Source of the DNA: Lunularia cruciata
Lineage: Eukaryota; Streptophyta; Marchantiopsida; Lunulariales; Lunulariaceae
Direction: 5' to 3'
Assembly (NCBI GenBank): GCA_948567375.1
Contig: OX419756.1
Span: forward strand, 67,001 to 131,000
DNA: 64,000 bases
A program made the position numbers and the translations under genes. Shown in pieces: positions 34,219-46,100 of this stretch; the stretch's first letter is position 1, and each line of letters opens with the position of its first letter. The notes under the pieces are model-generated. The model saw only the letters and a program-made list of their open reading frames with translations, did not search any database and was not told the origin of the DNA.

Positions 34219-34854
34219 ATAGGCATGTTGGGTGCCAGGTAATGAAGTCATCATTTGACTTGGTGGAATTGTTTGGAGTAAATTTGAACTTGATGGAACC
34301 AAGGGGTTGGTTGGTATCGACACCGTGTTGTCAGCCCAAGGGTTCCAATTAGTCAAGTACAAAGTAGGGTCTTCCTTGAAAAAATTTTCTCTGAGTATGT
34401 TGACTTCAACCCAAGTGGAAGACTCCGGCTCAACACCTTCAGAGTGTTCTTCAAAATTCCTTCAAGACAATTGAAGAATCATGCATAGAAAGTGATGACA
34501 CTCTTCTTTTGTTAGTGTCCATGATGTCTTTTCTTGAACAAAGTTATTTAGAAATGTCAATTCCTTTACAGCTTAAGAGGAAGTCGGTGTACTAGGTCCT
34601 AGCAAATATGTCTACCCGCTTGATTCTTTCTTCTTCTTGGAAGATGGAGATGCAAAGTAGCCTTGCCAACCGCCTTCAAGTTTCTTTTGGTCAAGTTCTT
34701 GCAGGGCTTCTTGCACTTTGTGAAGAAGTTGAAAGTCCAATGCCTTGCGTTTGGTTTTGTCAAAAGTGGAATGGATTTTTAAGTGTTCTTCTTCTTCATG
34801 TTGGAATGTTTGTCTTTGAACTCTTTTGTCCCATTGTTCTCTCAATGCAAACAT
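34219..34854 (-). pseudogene. Gag N-terminal part of LCO-2
   Basis: The first codons are at 34854 (M-F-A-L-R-E-Q-W-D-K-R), followed by L-L-H-K-V-Q-E-A-L-Q-E-L and W-Q-G-Y-F-A-S-P-S-S. After several stops the frame reaches the junction with Z at 34219. The decayed PBS lies at about 34912-34933 (TGGTGCAGCTGCTAGGGATA on the element strand). Confidence 0.83.
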
Positions 34855-34941
34855 TCATATTGTTTTACACCCCAGTTCAAAATTGGCTTTGTATTCTTCC
34901 ACTTCTGAGATTTGTATCCCTAGCAGCTGCACCAAAAATCA

Positions 34942-36804
34942 TGTGACAACTTGGAAAATATCACTTTTGCTGTAATCAGGTAAGTAAAGTTCATTCCCGT
35001 AGAGATACAATTTAGAATTGGTCAAATACAAAGCAAAGTAACAACTTTAGTTCTTCTTGGTTGCATCTTTAGTCTCTTAGGTAGAAACCACATCTAGAAG
35101 AGATTAACAAGCATTGACTTGTAGTCTCATTACGAATTAACACTCCTTGATAGCAAATCTTTCCAAACAATCTTGATTGTGATGATTCCGGCCCTCCCAA
35201 AAATGGCACTTCATTGCAAAATGACTTTGCCTCAGAATTGTGTTCCACCCCTCCACTAAAGACACAACTCCTTCAATCAAAATTGCTTCACATCAACATT
35301 ACATTGCACTCACAAATGCAAAATACTACCAACACTACAATTCCTCTCAGATTTGTCAAGGTATTGCTCTTATTGCACTTCACTTAGGATCAAACACATA
35401 GAATGAAGATTGAGGCTACGGAATCCAACATCCAACAAACACACTGGCTTGCACTTCAAAATTCTCCACACTCACAAATATAGACACAAAATTGATACTC
35501 AGAATTAAACTCAAATGACAAGCACTGCTTCACAACACTTCGCTTTACCTATTCTCAGAAATTATGAGCACTAAACAACACATGACTGCAAATACCTCCT
35601 TTTAATAGGCAAAGCATTTGACAATTACTAACAACTATATTTAACAACTTTTCTAACCTGCAGATCCAAAATGACAATGCACCTCTTCATATCTACCTCT
35701 TCAAATCTCAAAATTGTTACTTCTCCGATCCAATGTCTACTTCTTCCTCAGCTTCCAATCCTGATCCCAAAATAATCTCACACACTACTCTATCCTTAGG
35801 TCTATCTGATTCTTCTAAATCCTTCACTATTTCTACTACTTCTTCACTCATATCTGCAATTACACTAGTAAGTATTCTATTTAACTCGTTATCTTCCAAG
35901 CCACTCTTCTCTAAAGTGTCAAATGTCAACTCTGAAGACACTTGCACTCCTATCTCTGTTACTTTGGGTCTTACTCCTATAAATTTCTTTGTTAATTCTA
36001 CTATGTCTTCATCAAGAATTGTAATTGAAAGCATAGGTACACTATCTACGCCTTCAGTTTGTAACCCACTTTCCCCTAATCACTCATGTTACTAACCCGA
36101 AGACACTAACTGTTTGATCTTGCACTTTGGGTTTGTTCACTTCTGCTATTTCTCTTCTAATTCTATACTATCTTCAATAAGAACTGAAATTGAAGTTGTT
36201 GGTATCCTAAATATATTCTTTCCCTACTCTAACTTCCTCTAATGCCTTTTGCAAGATTCTTGAAGTCACCGTCACTACACTTTGAGGTCCGACTAACTCA
36301 CGTTGAATCACATTTGTCTTGAGGCAAAGTCTTTAGACCCAAAGTCTTTAGTCCAAAGTCCAAAGTTCAAAGTCCTGAAGACACCAACCTGAAGAACCTC
36401 AACCCAAAGTCCTTCAACTACTTTGTACATCTACTCCCAAAACTTGAAATGCTTGCAACTTCCCGTACAAACCTCCAAACTCCACAATTTTGGTAGCAAT
36501 GGAAAGCCATGAACAAGACGCTTCTAACAAAATATAACACATATGATTTGGAATTTCTTTAATGAGATACAGCCTCCGCAGTAATCCTGACTTGTAACCT
36601 CCATTCTGATGCAAAGAAACTCTCCTTTAGTGTCTGATCCAAGTTTTTTCCTCCTCTTACACAAAGTAAGCTTCTTCGGGTCTAATCACATCCAAGTCCT
36701 TCTTCCTCCAATACAAAGTCGACTTCCTTAGGCTTGATCAAAACACAAGTTTCCCTTCATTTCTTCTTTAAAACTCATCCAAAATGAAAAATATGGGTAC
36801 CACA
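34942..36804 (-). repeat. Type S LTR (5' LTR of LCO-2)
   Basis: 1863 bp, ends TGTGACAAC and GGGTACCACA. It has the C-terminal tail ORF (35717-36034; I-G-V-Q-V-S-S-E-L-T-F-D-T-L-E-K). The right flank (ACTTC) is not a duplicate of the left flank of LCO-1 (AAAGC). It borders the protease end of element Y. Confidence 0.9.
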
Positions 36805-37823
36805 ACTTCCTTCAAATCATTGTTATTGAAAGCAAACACACGGATGAACTTGCAAAAAAAATCCTCACATCTCACCTTCTCCTCCTTGGTAACATTTGGG
36901 CCATACTTGAGGGTAGCTAACCTTCTCTCTACCTCATCAAGTGTCAATGGTGATTTATTTGGGTCCTTCAAAACCTCTGGCTTAGGTGCAAAATCCATAG
37001 CACACAAGGGATACACATCTGAATCTAATTCAGATTCATCCTCCTCCATGGAAGTCTCCTCTTCCATGTTTGTGTCTACACTTGAAGCTCTTTCTTCAGA
37101 ATCTGATTTCCAATAATCAAAAGATGGTGTATCTGAATGTGAAGTGTTGGTGGTGTTAGTCACAGGAACTGTGACTCTATGGTTTGATGGCCCAATCCTC
37201 AAGTACCATTTGTGCCATCTATCAGTTGTGCATGTTGCTCTCAACCATGGCGTCTTAAGAAGTAAGTCATAGCTTGAATCCTTCAAGACTTGGAAAGTCA
37301 TGAGATTTTGAACTCCCATAACTGAAACTACTACCTTATCCATCGCCCCTACTGGTCAAACTTGTTGCTTGTTTGCCATGCTCACCATAAATGTTGAAGG
37401 TCTTGAGTGTATCATACCCAACTTCTTCATCAACCTTTCTGACATGGCATTCACTCCTGATCCTCCATTAACAAGTGCATCCATGATGTTGTGACCATTC
37501 ACTCTCACATTAATCTTGGAGGCATATCCACAAGCCTCCCGTGGTGTTGGCTTGGCATCTACCACCCCCATTGATATTGGAGCTTTTACCTTATTCTTCC
37601 TCTTGCTCCTTGTAGAACTCAAACCACCTCTAAGCTCCTTTCTCAAGGTAGGGTTCAAAGCAATCAATATGCCCACTATGATATTGGCCTTGTGACTACC
37701 AATATCCTCTAACACATTGTAGTTCCATTGTTGCTTTGGGATCAAGAAGTCCTCCATCCCCAACTTCTTCCTTGGAATCTTTTTTGTTGATGGTGTTGAT
37801 GTGTGAGTGCTCCTGGTAGACAA
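36805..37823 (-). pseudogene. Protease region of element Y
   Basis: 37356-37823 contains a retropepsin-like loop, D-A-L-V-N-G-G-S-G-V-N-A-M-S. The expected catalytic Asp before G-G-S is Asn, so it is inactive. 36768-37343 continues with Y-D-L-L-L-K-T-P-W-L-R, the second protease motif, an acidic linker, and an N-terminal RT approach (F-I-R-V-F-A-F-N-N-N-D-L-K-E) cut at 36805. A stop and a short gap separate the two frames. Different in sequence from LCO, like the RNase H and integrase at 1310-3071. Confidence 0.82.
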
Positions 37824-38228
37824 AGGAGTATCCTTGCTTGGAGTAAATCCTTGAGAAGAGTGAACATCCTATGCAAAACGAGCTCTCTTCTTCTCTTGTG
37901 CCAAAAGTTCCAAATTAAGACCCTTGGAGTTTGAGCATTCTCCCTTCTCATACTTGATCTCAATCACATCTATGGATGCTATCCCCTTCTTACCTTTTTT
38001 TAGAGTAGGAGCCACTTGGGTTTCACTACCACCCTCTTCTCCTCTTTTGGCTCCCTCATAACCCCTTCCTCCATGGTAAGTGGAATTTGGGCAATTCTTT
38101 TGGATATGGCCTCTTCCTCCACAACCAAAATAATTTCTATCATTGAAATTGTTGGCTGGTTGGCCTCCTCTATATGGATAGTTTCCATAACTCCTAGGCC
38201 CTCTTGCTACATTTGAATTAACCTCTCT
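37824..38228 (-). pseudogene. Gag C-terminus with one zinc knuckle, element Y
   Basis: A Gly/Arg/Asn-rich stretch leads to F-G-C-G-G-R-G-H-I-Q-K-N-C. This is a CCHC knuckle whose first Cys appears as Tyr. A Lys/Glu-rich linker leads to the protease with one stop near 37870. The frame is continuous with the gag at 41978 once the solo LTR and one target-site copy are left out. Confidence 0.8.
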
Positions 38229-41200
38229 TGTGACTACCCGGCAAATATCACTTTTGCGGTAATTGGGTAAGTAAAGTTTGTTCCCGTAGAGATACAATTC
38301 AGAATTGGTCAAATACGAAGTCAAACAGTAACTTGTAGTTCTTCTTGATTGCTTCTTTAATCTCTCAGGTAGAAACTACACCCAAAAGAGAGTAATAAGC
38401 TCACAATCTTGACAACTTGTCACAAATACACACACATAATCACAACATAGCAAATTCTGTCCAAACAACTCTTGATTGTGATGATTCAGATTCTCCCGAA
38501 GATGGCATTTCACTGCAAAGAACGATTTTGCCTCAAAATTGTGTTCCACCCCTCCACTGAAGGCACAACTTCCTCAATCAAAATTGCTTCACATCAACTT
38601 CGTGCTGCACTCACAAATGCAGAATACTACCAACACTACAATTCTTTTAAGACCTATCAAGGCATTGCTCTGATGCACTTCACTCAGGATCAAACACACA
38701 GAATGAAAATCAAGGCTGCAGAATCCAACATCCATAGACACATTGGCTTGCACTTCGGAATTCTCCACACACTCACAAACACAAACACATAATTGACAAT
38801 CAGAACCAAGCTCAAGTGACGAGCACTGAAAATAGCACTTTGCTTTATCTATCTTTAGAAATTTGAATACTAAACAACATGAAACTGTGAATGCTCCCCT
38901 TAAATACTGAAGCAAACGGCAGTTCTTCCTACCTATGCACCGCTTCCTAACATCTCTTCCTACCTACAGATCCAAACTGACAATCCATCTCTTCATATCT
39001 ATCTCTTCCTATCTCAAAATTGTTACTTATCCCGATCCGATGTCTACCTCCTCATCGGCTTTCAAACCCGATGATCTTCCTACTACTTCTCCTTCTTCGG
39101 GTCTAGCTAATTCTACTTATTCTTTCACTAGTTCTACCACTTCTACACTAGGAACTACAATTGCACTAAAGAGTGACTTATCTAAATCTTTATCTCCTAA
39201 CCCACTCCTCTCTAATGTGTCAAATAACAAGTCCAATGACACCTAAATTCCTACTTCTGCAACATCGGGTTTCCTCTCCGCCGTCACACTATTCCAAATT
39301 TTCTCTAACTCCAAATTGACTAAATCTAATCTAAGACTAACATTGTCTTCTACTTCTAACATCTTCCGGTCTACACGCCCTCTCAATCAAATCAGCAACG
39401 TGTTCATGTCCACATCCTTGGCTTTTCTCTTCCAAGTTTCCTGCACAAGCAACTTCAACTCATGTAGGCAGGCTTCTTACAATCTCCCTTCAGCCTCCGT
39501 GCTTAAGATTGTTCTCAACTTCCCCACAACTTCTCCCACTGATTCCAACGCATATCCTCAAGAGCGCTCTACCTTCAGTTCTTCAAGATATATCTTCAGC
39601 TTGTCTTCGTACTCTGCAGCGAGCATCTTCTTCTCCTCCGCATACTGTGTACTCTGAAACTCATCACTTCTGACTAGCTCTCGTAATCGTTCCTCTTCTT
39701 CTTGCCTGGCTGCTAACTCCCTTTGCCATGCTTGATCCTTCCCTGCTGCACTCTTCTTCAAGCTGTTCAACTCCTGCTCCATTACGATTGTCATCGCCTT
39801 CAAATGAACATTCTTGATGCGCACATCACTCACTTCCTCCTTCATTTTGCTCAGCCACATTGCCTGCTCCTTTAATTCTTCGGCTTGCCTCTGTAGTTCT
39901 TTCTCTTTAACCTCGTAGCTTTCTTGTAACATTTTGAAGGTCTTCTTCTTCAAGACTTCCTCCCTCCAAATTTCTTCCATTTCTTCATTTCTTTGGACTT
40001 GTTGCTCTTACAACCCCTTCACTTCACTCAGCAAATGCATCACCACCTGCAACTCATTCATCCCCTTCCAACGATCTTGGGGAATTTCTTTCCGATGCTC
40101 CTTCAGTAGCTCCAGCACTAGGGTGACCACTTTTGTCAGATAGGATATCTCACCAAAGCTTTCTTCATCTTCGTTGCCGTCTTCATCTTGAGTCTTCACC
40201 TCCTTCATTGGCTCCTTCATCAGAAGTTGCAATCTTTGTATCTTCAAAGACCCCGTATCTTTACTTTCTTCTTCTTTACCTATTGAACTCGGCTCCGCTG
40301 GATACTCCTCCTTCTCCTCTGGTCTCGGCTTATTCACCACCATAGCTATGCAATGCCTTGTTGTACCAGGTTCTCTGTCCACCATCACCTAACAAGCTTC
40401 ACTGACTGCCACCGATTGCTGAACTTCAGGTTCCCTCTCGCTATCACTTCTAGACTCCCCACTTTTTAAGGTGAGCTCCTCTTCTTTGGATTCCTCCTCT
40501 TGCAACTTGGTTTCTTCTTCAGACTCTGATTCCGATGATGCTTCTCTCACCACCTTTGTATTCTGTATAACCAGTCTTTGAGTCTTCCTTTGAGCGGGAG
40601 GTGACTTTGCTTCTTTGGGTTCACCACATTTCTTCATCTTTGGGCTGGTGACTTCTTTGACCTTCCACTGTCCGGTCTTCAAGAAATGGTCATCGTTGGC
40701 TCGCAGGTGTATCATATATTGTCACTCTTCTTCGTCTACTTCCTGTCTTAAGTTAGGGTGGAAATGAGACGCCATGCAATGACGCTCCTCTACTGTCAGC
40801 AGGTTCAACCCAAAGTAGAAGTGCACTGCAAACAGTGCAAAATAATGCAACGGAGAACCTGCTTGCCAATTGATCACCATCTGCCTCGTTTGGTGGTGAA
40901 AACACTTTGCCCAATTTACCGGAATCCCTGCAAACATTTGGTGGAAGAAGACTGCTTGCTGCATGTTCACAAACATTGTTCATTCTGGCTTGAACATGGC
41001 CATCATTGCCCCCACAATACTTCTCCTAATTGGGTCCCGATAGGACTCCACCTTGTAGCCATTCATAGTTCTCAGAGCAAAGAATGAGTTGCAAATTTCT
41101 GCCGTTTCTTCTGCACCATCACACTTCCGATAGAAGGTGATCCCCGTCGGCTCTCATGCTTCCTTCCCCAATACTAACCTCCAATCCTACTCAATCCATC

Positions 41201-41977
41201 AAGCTGGATTTCCTATCTTCCTTTCAACCCCGAGACCCTCCTCACAATTACTGGCAGCTATTTCTGCCATCACTCTCGAGAAACTGAAATTCCAGTTCCA
41301 CGCTAAGAAGGTAATACAAAGTCTTGTCAAGACTCAATTCTGGCTACTACATATAACCTACAAATTGTGAAACTTTGCACCGCCTGCGCATTGGCCACCT
41401 TCTTTGCCATAATCTGCTCTTGTGTTCTATGACGCTGAAAGATGATGCCTTCTCTTGGACAAGACACTCTAACCCCTTTGAGATTTTGGAAAATTTCACT
41501 CTCAATTGGCTTTTGGACACGCATTACTACATGACGACTACTCAAAGGAATTGGGAATTTACTTGGCATATTCAACTTGTCCCTGCACAATTTCAATCTT
41601 ATATTACCCCAAATTGCAGTCATTCTTCAATCGATTTCAATTTTGACCTCCTCTCTTCCGCGTGTTGATGTCCGGTCACTATCAAGACATGCTTCTTTTG
41701 CCTCTGCCGTTTCTTGAAGTGTACTTTCTTGCCACATACAAAGGTTGTTAAATGATCTTTGTATCTCTTGTACCTTCCAACCCAAAGACGGTGCTCTTCG
41801 GACTTTTTCCGTCGTATCCCTCTTCTGAGTACCTCCATCATTGGATCCGATGTCATCTTCTTCGGATGTCCTCCGAAGTTACTTCTGTCCATTCTTTGTC
41901 CGCAATTTGGCTTCCAGTGCTTACTTCTTCTCTTAAACACTAATAAACAAAGAAAAACAAAAAACATGGGTACCACA
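38229..41977 (-). repeat. Type B solo LTR in element Y gag
   Basis: 3749 bp, left end TGTGACTAC, right end GGGTACCACA. Perfect TSD TCTCT at 38224-38228 and 41978-41982. The element strand starts TGTGGTACCCATG. It has the same layout as type A (promoter, TATA-like box at 41596-41606, ORF, shared 3' part) but is strongly diverged outside the ends. Confidence 0.92.
39027..41569 (-). pseudogene. LTR-encoded coiled-coil protein, type B (solo LTR copy)
   Basis: About 848 codons from ATG at 41569 (M-P-S-K-F-P-I-P-L-S-S) to TAA at 39027. Segments shared with type A: V-A-N-A ... R-L-x-V-V-A-R-I, F-F-H-Q-M-F-A-G-x-P-V-N-W-A-K-C-F-H, L-F-A-V-H-F-Y-F-G-L-N-L-L, and H-F-H-P-N-L-R-Q-E-V. An acidic stretch (40389-40715) is followed by a coiled coil (39558-40388; W-L-S-K-M-K-E-E-V-S-D-V, K-D-Q-A-W-Q-R-E-L-A) and the tail. 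Breaks: stops at several Gln or Trp codons and frame changes. The coiled coil differs in sequence from type A but has a similar length and place. Confidence 0.8.
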
Positions 41978-42717
41978 TCTCTCTTCTCCCATAGTTGCAC
42001 CACATTGATCTTGAGATCTGCAAGTTGTTCTGTGATGGTTTGAGGTGGATCCTTTTGTGGAGGTGCAAGAACTAGAGCAACTCCTACTTGTGATGCAACC
42101 CTTGCCACCAAAGTATCAGAAGTTCCACCATACTTGTAACCTTGAGGAGGATGCACAACCTCCTTCACCACCAAATCACTCTCATCCCCTTCCAAACTCT
42201 CCTCCATATGAATCGCAATCTTGATATCTTCAACCTTGGAAGAAGGTTTCTTATATCTCACCTTGCTTCTAACTTGTGGTCTCAACCCTCCCACAAAATT
42301 CTTGGTGAGCATGGCTCCTATGCCAATCAAAGTAGTCTCCATATCATCCCCACCCTTCCTCAACACTATGTGAAATTTGGACTCTAACTTTTCCACTCTT
42401 TCCACATAGACTCTTACTTTCTCTCCATCTCCTTGTTTGGGAAAGGTAACCTCACTCATCAATCTCTCATCACTCTCATCTAGGAAAAGTTTCTCAATGA
42501 GTGCTGAAGTCAAACTCTCCCAAGACTCTTCTTCCCTATCTCTCCTCTCTCTCTTTTGGTATTTTGACTCATACCATGTAAGTGCTGCATCCTCAAAGAA
42601 ATCTGGTAATAATGAAGCCCACTCATTCTTCCTCCTCTCATTGTTTCCTATGCAAGCTCTCTTTAAGTCTCTCACAAAGGTGTCCACATCTTCTCCATCC
42701 TTGCCAAAGAAAACCTA
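41978..42717 (-). pseudogene. Gag of element Y
   Basis: The frame at 41978-42687 reads D-T-F-V-R-D-L-K-R-A-C-I, F-E-D-A-A-L-T-W-Y-E-S-K, W-E-S-L-T-S-A-L-I-E-K-L-F, R-V-Y-V-E-R-V-E-K-L and F-V-G-G-L-R-P-Q-V-R. This is a retrotransposon gag capsid-like core of a lineage different from LCO. It joins in frame, across the type B solo LTR and one TSD copy, to the knuckle part at 38228. The likely start lies just upstream near 42727, followed by a stop. Confidence 0.85.
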
Positions 42718-43103
42718 AAGTTTCCCCATCTTAACCTCCCACTATCTTTCTTTTCTCTCAATTTTTTTTTCTTTTCTTTCTCACTCTCTATAACTTATAG
42801 AGTATGTACATGGCTAACACCATTTGAGAATAATCCACCCTAGGGAACACAAAAGGTTCAGGTTGCTCCAAGATTTCTATAACAACATCAAATCCTAGAG
42901 TGTATATTAATCAAACTCTCATGGATAGTTTATCCATAAGTTGAAAGATTATCTCCATCACTAATCTTGAGAATTAGCTGATAAAAGTGATAGTATTTTT
43001 GTAGCTATACTAAGACTCTCAAAAAGATCATTCACCCAAGTTTCCAAAAGTGCTTTAACTCCATTATACTCATGTTCTTTTGGAAGTCCTTCCACTCCAC
43101 AAA
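42718..43103 (-). other. Leader or spacer of element Y
   Basis: Between the gag start and the zinc-knuckle ORF there are no frames longer than about 70 codons. An A/G-rich, polypurine-like stretch lies at about 42740-42785 on the element strand. The last 70 bases (43032-43103) are the 3' end of the zinc-knuckle ORF, ending K-H-F-W-K-L-G and stop. Confidence 0.5.
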
Positions 43104-46100
43104 TGTGACAACCGGGTAAACCCGACAAATATCACTTTTGTGGTAATTGAGTAAGTAAAGTTTATTCCCGCATAGATATGAGTTAGAATTGGTCAAATAT
43201 GAAGTCAAATAGTAACATGTAGTTCTTCTTGGTTGCATCTTTAATCTCCCAGGTAGAAACCACACCCAGAAGAGAGTAACAAGCACTGACTCGCAGTCTT
43301 GTTACAAATTCACACTCCTTAATCACAACTCCATCAATTCCTTCCAAACAATCTTGATTGTGATGATTCAGGCTCTCCCAAAAATGGCACTTCACTGCAA
43401 AATGACTTTGCCTCAGAATTGTGTTCCACTCTTCCACTGAAGGTACAATTTCCTTGATCAAAATTGCTTCACATCAACTTCACACTACACTCGCAAATGC
43501 AGAATACTACCAACACTACAATTCCTCTCAGATTTGTCAAGGCATTGCTTTGATTGCACTTCACTCAAGATCAAACACATAGAATGAAGATCAAGGTTGC
43601 GGAATCCAACATCCAACAAGCACACTGACTTGCACTTTGAATTTCTCCACACACTCACAATTACAAACACAAAGTTGATACTCGGAATCAAGCTCAAGCG
43701 ATGAGCACTACTTCACAACACTTTGCTTTATCTATTCTCAAAATTATGAGCACTGAACAACATAAGATTGCAAATGCCACTCTTAAATAGTGAAGCAATC
43801 TACATTTATCTTCCTAATGTACCTCTTCCCTATGACTCTACAAACCTGCAGATCTGAAATGATAATGCACCTCTTCATATCTGCCTATTCAAATCTCAAA
43901 TTAGTTACTAATCTGATCCAATATCTACTTCTTCCTTGGCTTTCAAACCTGAACCCAAAGTAATTTTACTTCCTACTACTCTATCCTTGGGTTTCACAAC
44001 TCCTACATCTTCTACCAGATCTAACAGTTCTCTTTCCTGATCTGAAATCTCACTAGTGGGTAATCTATCTAACTCCTTATCTACCAACCCACTCTTCTCT
44101 AATGTCTCTAATGGTAACTCCAAAGACATATGCACTCCTACTTCATCAACTTTGGGTTTGGCTCTACCGTCTTTCCAAAGTTTATCTATCTCCAATTTCA
44201 CTAGATCTAATCTAATTGCAATATTGTCTTTGACTTCCAATATCTTCCTATCTACATGAGTTTTGAGACTAATCAACAACATGTTTAAATTTATATCCTT
44301 TGCCTGTCTCCTCCTCGTCTCTTGCACCAACAACTTCAACTCGTGCAGCCTCGTCTCTTCAATCCGAATATTGGCCTTTGTACTCAGCATCGCATTCATC
44401 TTGATTACGATCTCCTTCAATGGCTCCAATCTCATCTTCCTTTCATGCTCTCGATCTGCAAGCCAATTTTCTCTGTACATTGCCAACTCTGCTTTGAACT
44501 CAGCTTTCACAGCTTCTTTTCCTTCTCCTTCTACACAATCTTCTCTTCCTGATTACGAAGTAACTCTCATAATCTCTCTTCTTCCCTATATCTTACTATC
44601 AACTCCCGCTGCCACAGTTGCTGCTTTTCTTCTACACTCTCCATCACTCTATCGAGTTCTTGTTCCTTTGCTGCTACCCTCACCATAGCATGGATGATTT
44701 CTAGTCTTGAATCATTGAACTGCTGCTTCAAGATTTTGTACTCTACTACTTGTCTTTCCCTTGCTAGGTCACTCTTCTTCACAAGTTCTTCTCAATACCT
44801 TGCTTCTCTCTTCAAGTCCTCAATAACTTGATTCTGTACTACTACCTCCCCTCACAATACTTCTCTTTCCTCCTCACCTCGGGTTATACTCTTCTTCAAC
44901 TCCGAGTTCTCTTCTTCCAATCTTGCCAAAACCTGCAACACCGTCTTCACCTCCGGACACATCGACTGCACCTCCTTCTTCCTGTGCTCCAACTTCACCA
45001 ACAACAGGCACACAATTTCTCACAAGTACTCCACTCCATTACTCACAACTACTTCCCTCTACGTAGAAATCTCCTCTCTTACCTCTTCTTCTCCCGATAC
45101 TTGCCTTCTCTGCAGTCGTCGTATCGGAATAGACGCTTCACTCCCCAAGCTAGCATTCACTTCTTCCTTTGCCTTACTTGGACCCACTTCACACTTTGCC
45201 TTGCATCTCGACCAAACTCCTCTCTGAATTGTGAACCTTTTCTGCTTTGGCTCACATATCTTGTCCTCCAACTTTGCATTATGTTCTTCTTCTTCGAGCT
45301 CCACCCAAACTTCTTCTTCTGCTTCTTCTTCTGCAACAGGCACCAATGTCATCTCCCCACCTTCATCACTCTTGCTACTCGTATCTCCGCTTTGCAGCAT
45401 GAGCTCCGGTTCCTCCTCGTGTTCCAAGTCTTCAGACTTGCACTCGGCTTTGCCTTTCAAGTCTTCATCTTCTGACATGATCACCACCATGCCCCTCCTC
45501 GGGTGTCCTCTTCTGGTTTTCCGAGGTCTTGTCTTATCTTCAGCTTCTCCTTGCCAACTCCACTTCTTTCACTTTGGAGTACTTACCTCTATTGCCATGC
45601 TTTTTCCCGTCTTTGCATAGTACTCATCCGTGCTTCGGATTTGAAGAATGTACTGCTGCTCCTCTGCATTGACCTCTCTTCTCAAGTCGGGATGGAAGTG
45701 AGACACCATTCTATTGCACTCCGCCAAATTGAGCAAATTCAACCTGAGGTAAAAATGTGCTGCAAACGACACAATGTAGTGTGGAGGCGACTTATCCCGC
45801 AAATTCCACACCATTTGTCTCGTCCTCCCGTGGAAGCACCTTGCCCAATTGATAGGTTCTCCTGCAAACATTTTATGGAAGAACACCACTTGGTGTTTCA
45901 TCACATAAGTTGTTCTCTACGGCGTCAGGATTGCCATGAGGGCGCTCACAATCCCTCTTTTCACTGGATCTTTGTAACTCTCAACCTTATAACCATTATT
46001 CGTTCTCTTCGAAGAGAAAGCATCCCTCACTTCTTAGGTTTCTTCTGCTACTTCTCCCTTCCCCAAGAATGTGACACCCTGCTCCGCGCCTGCCTCTCTC

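Larger units (their letters stand above)
12963..34941 (-). mobile_element. LCO-2 internal region, interrupted by Z and LCO-3
   Basis: The internal region runs 12963-19549 and resumes at 34219-34941. The 5' LTR is 34942-36804 and the 3' LTR is the shared one at 11073-12962. The gag frame is cut at 19549 after the codons for K-Y-K-G-like sequence, and its upstream part continues at 34219. In between sit Z and LCO-3. Coding content is heavily rearranged: integrase end, then a misplaced RNase H/RT/linker block, then integrase, RNase H, RT, protease, knuckles and gag. Confidence 0.85.

Noticed and set aside
3072-36804. One composite element bounded by 3072 and 36804
   Set aside because: Its outer flanks (AAAGC and ACTTC) do not match, and it contains three LTRs and two internal regions, so it is not one insertion.
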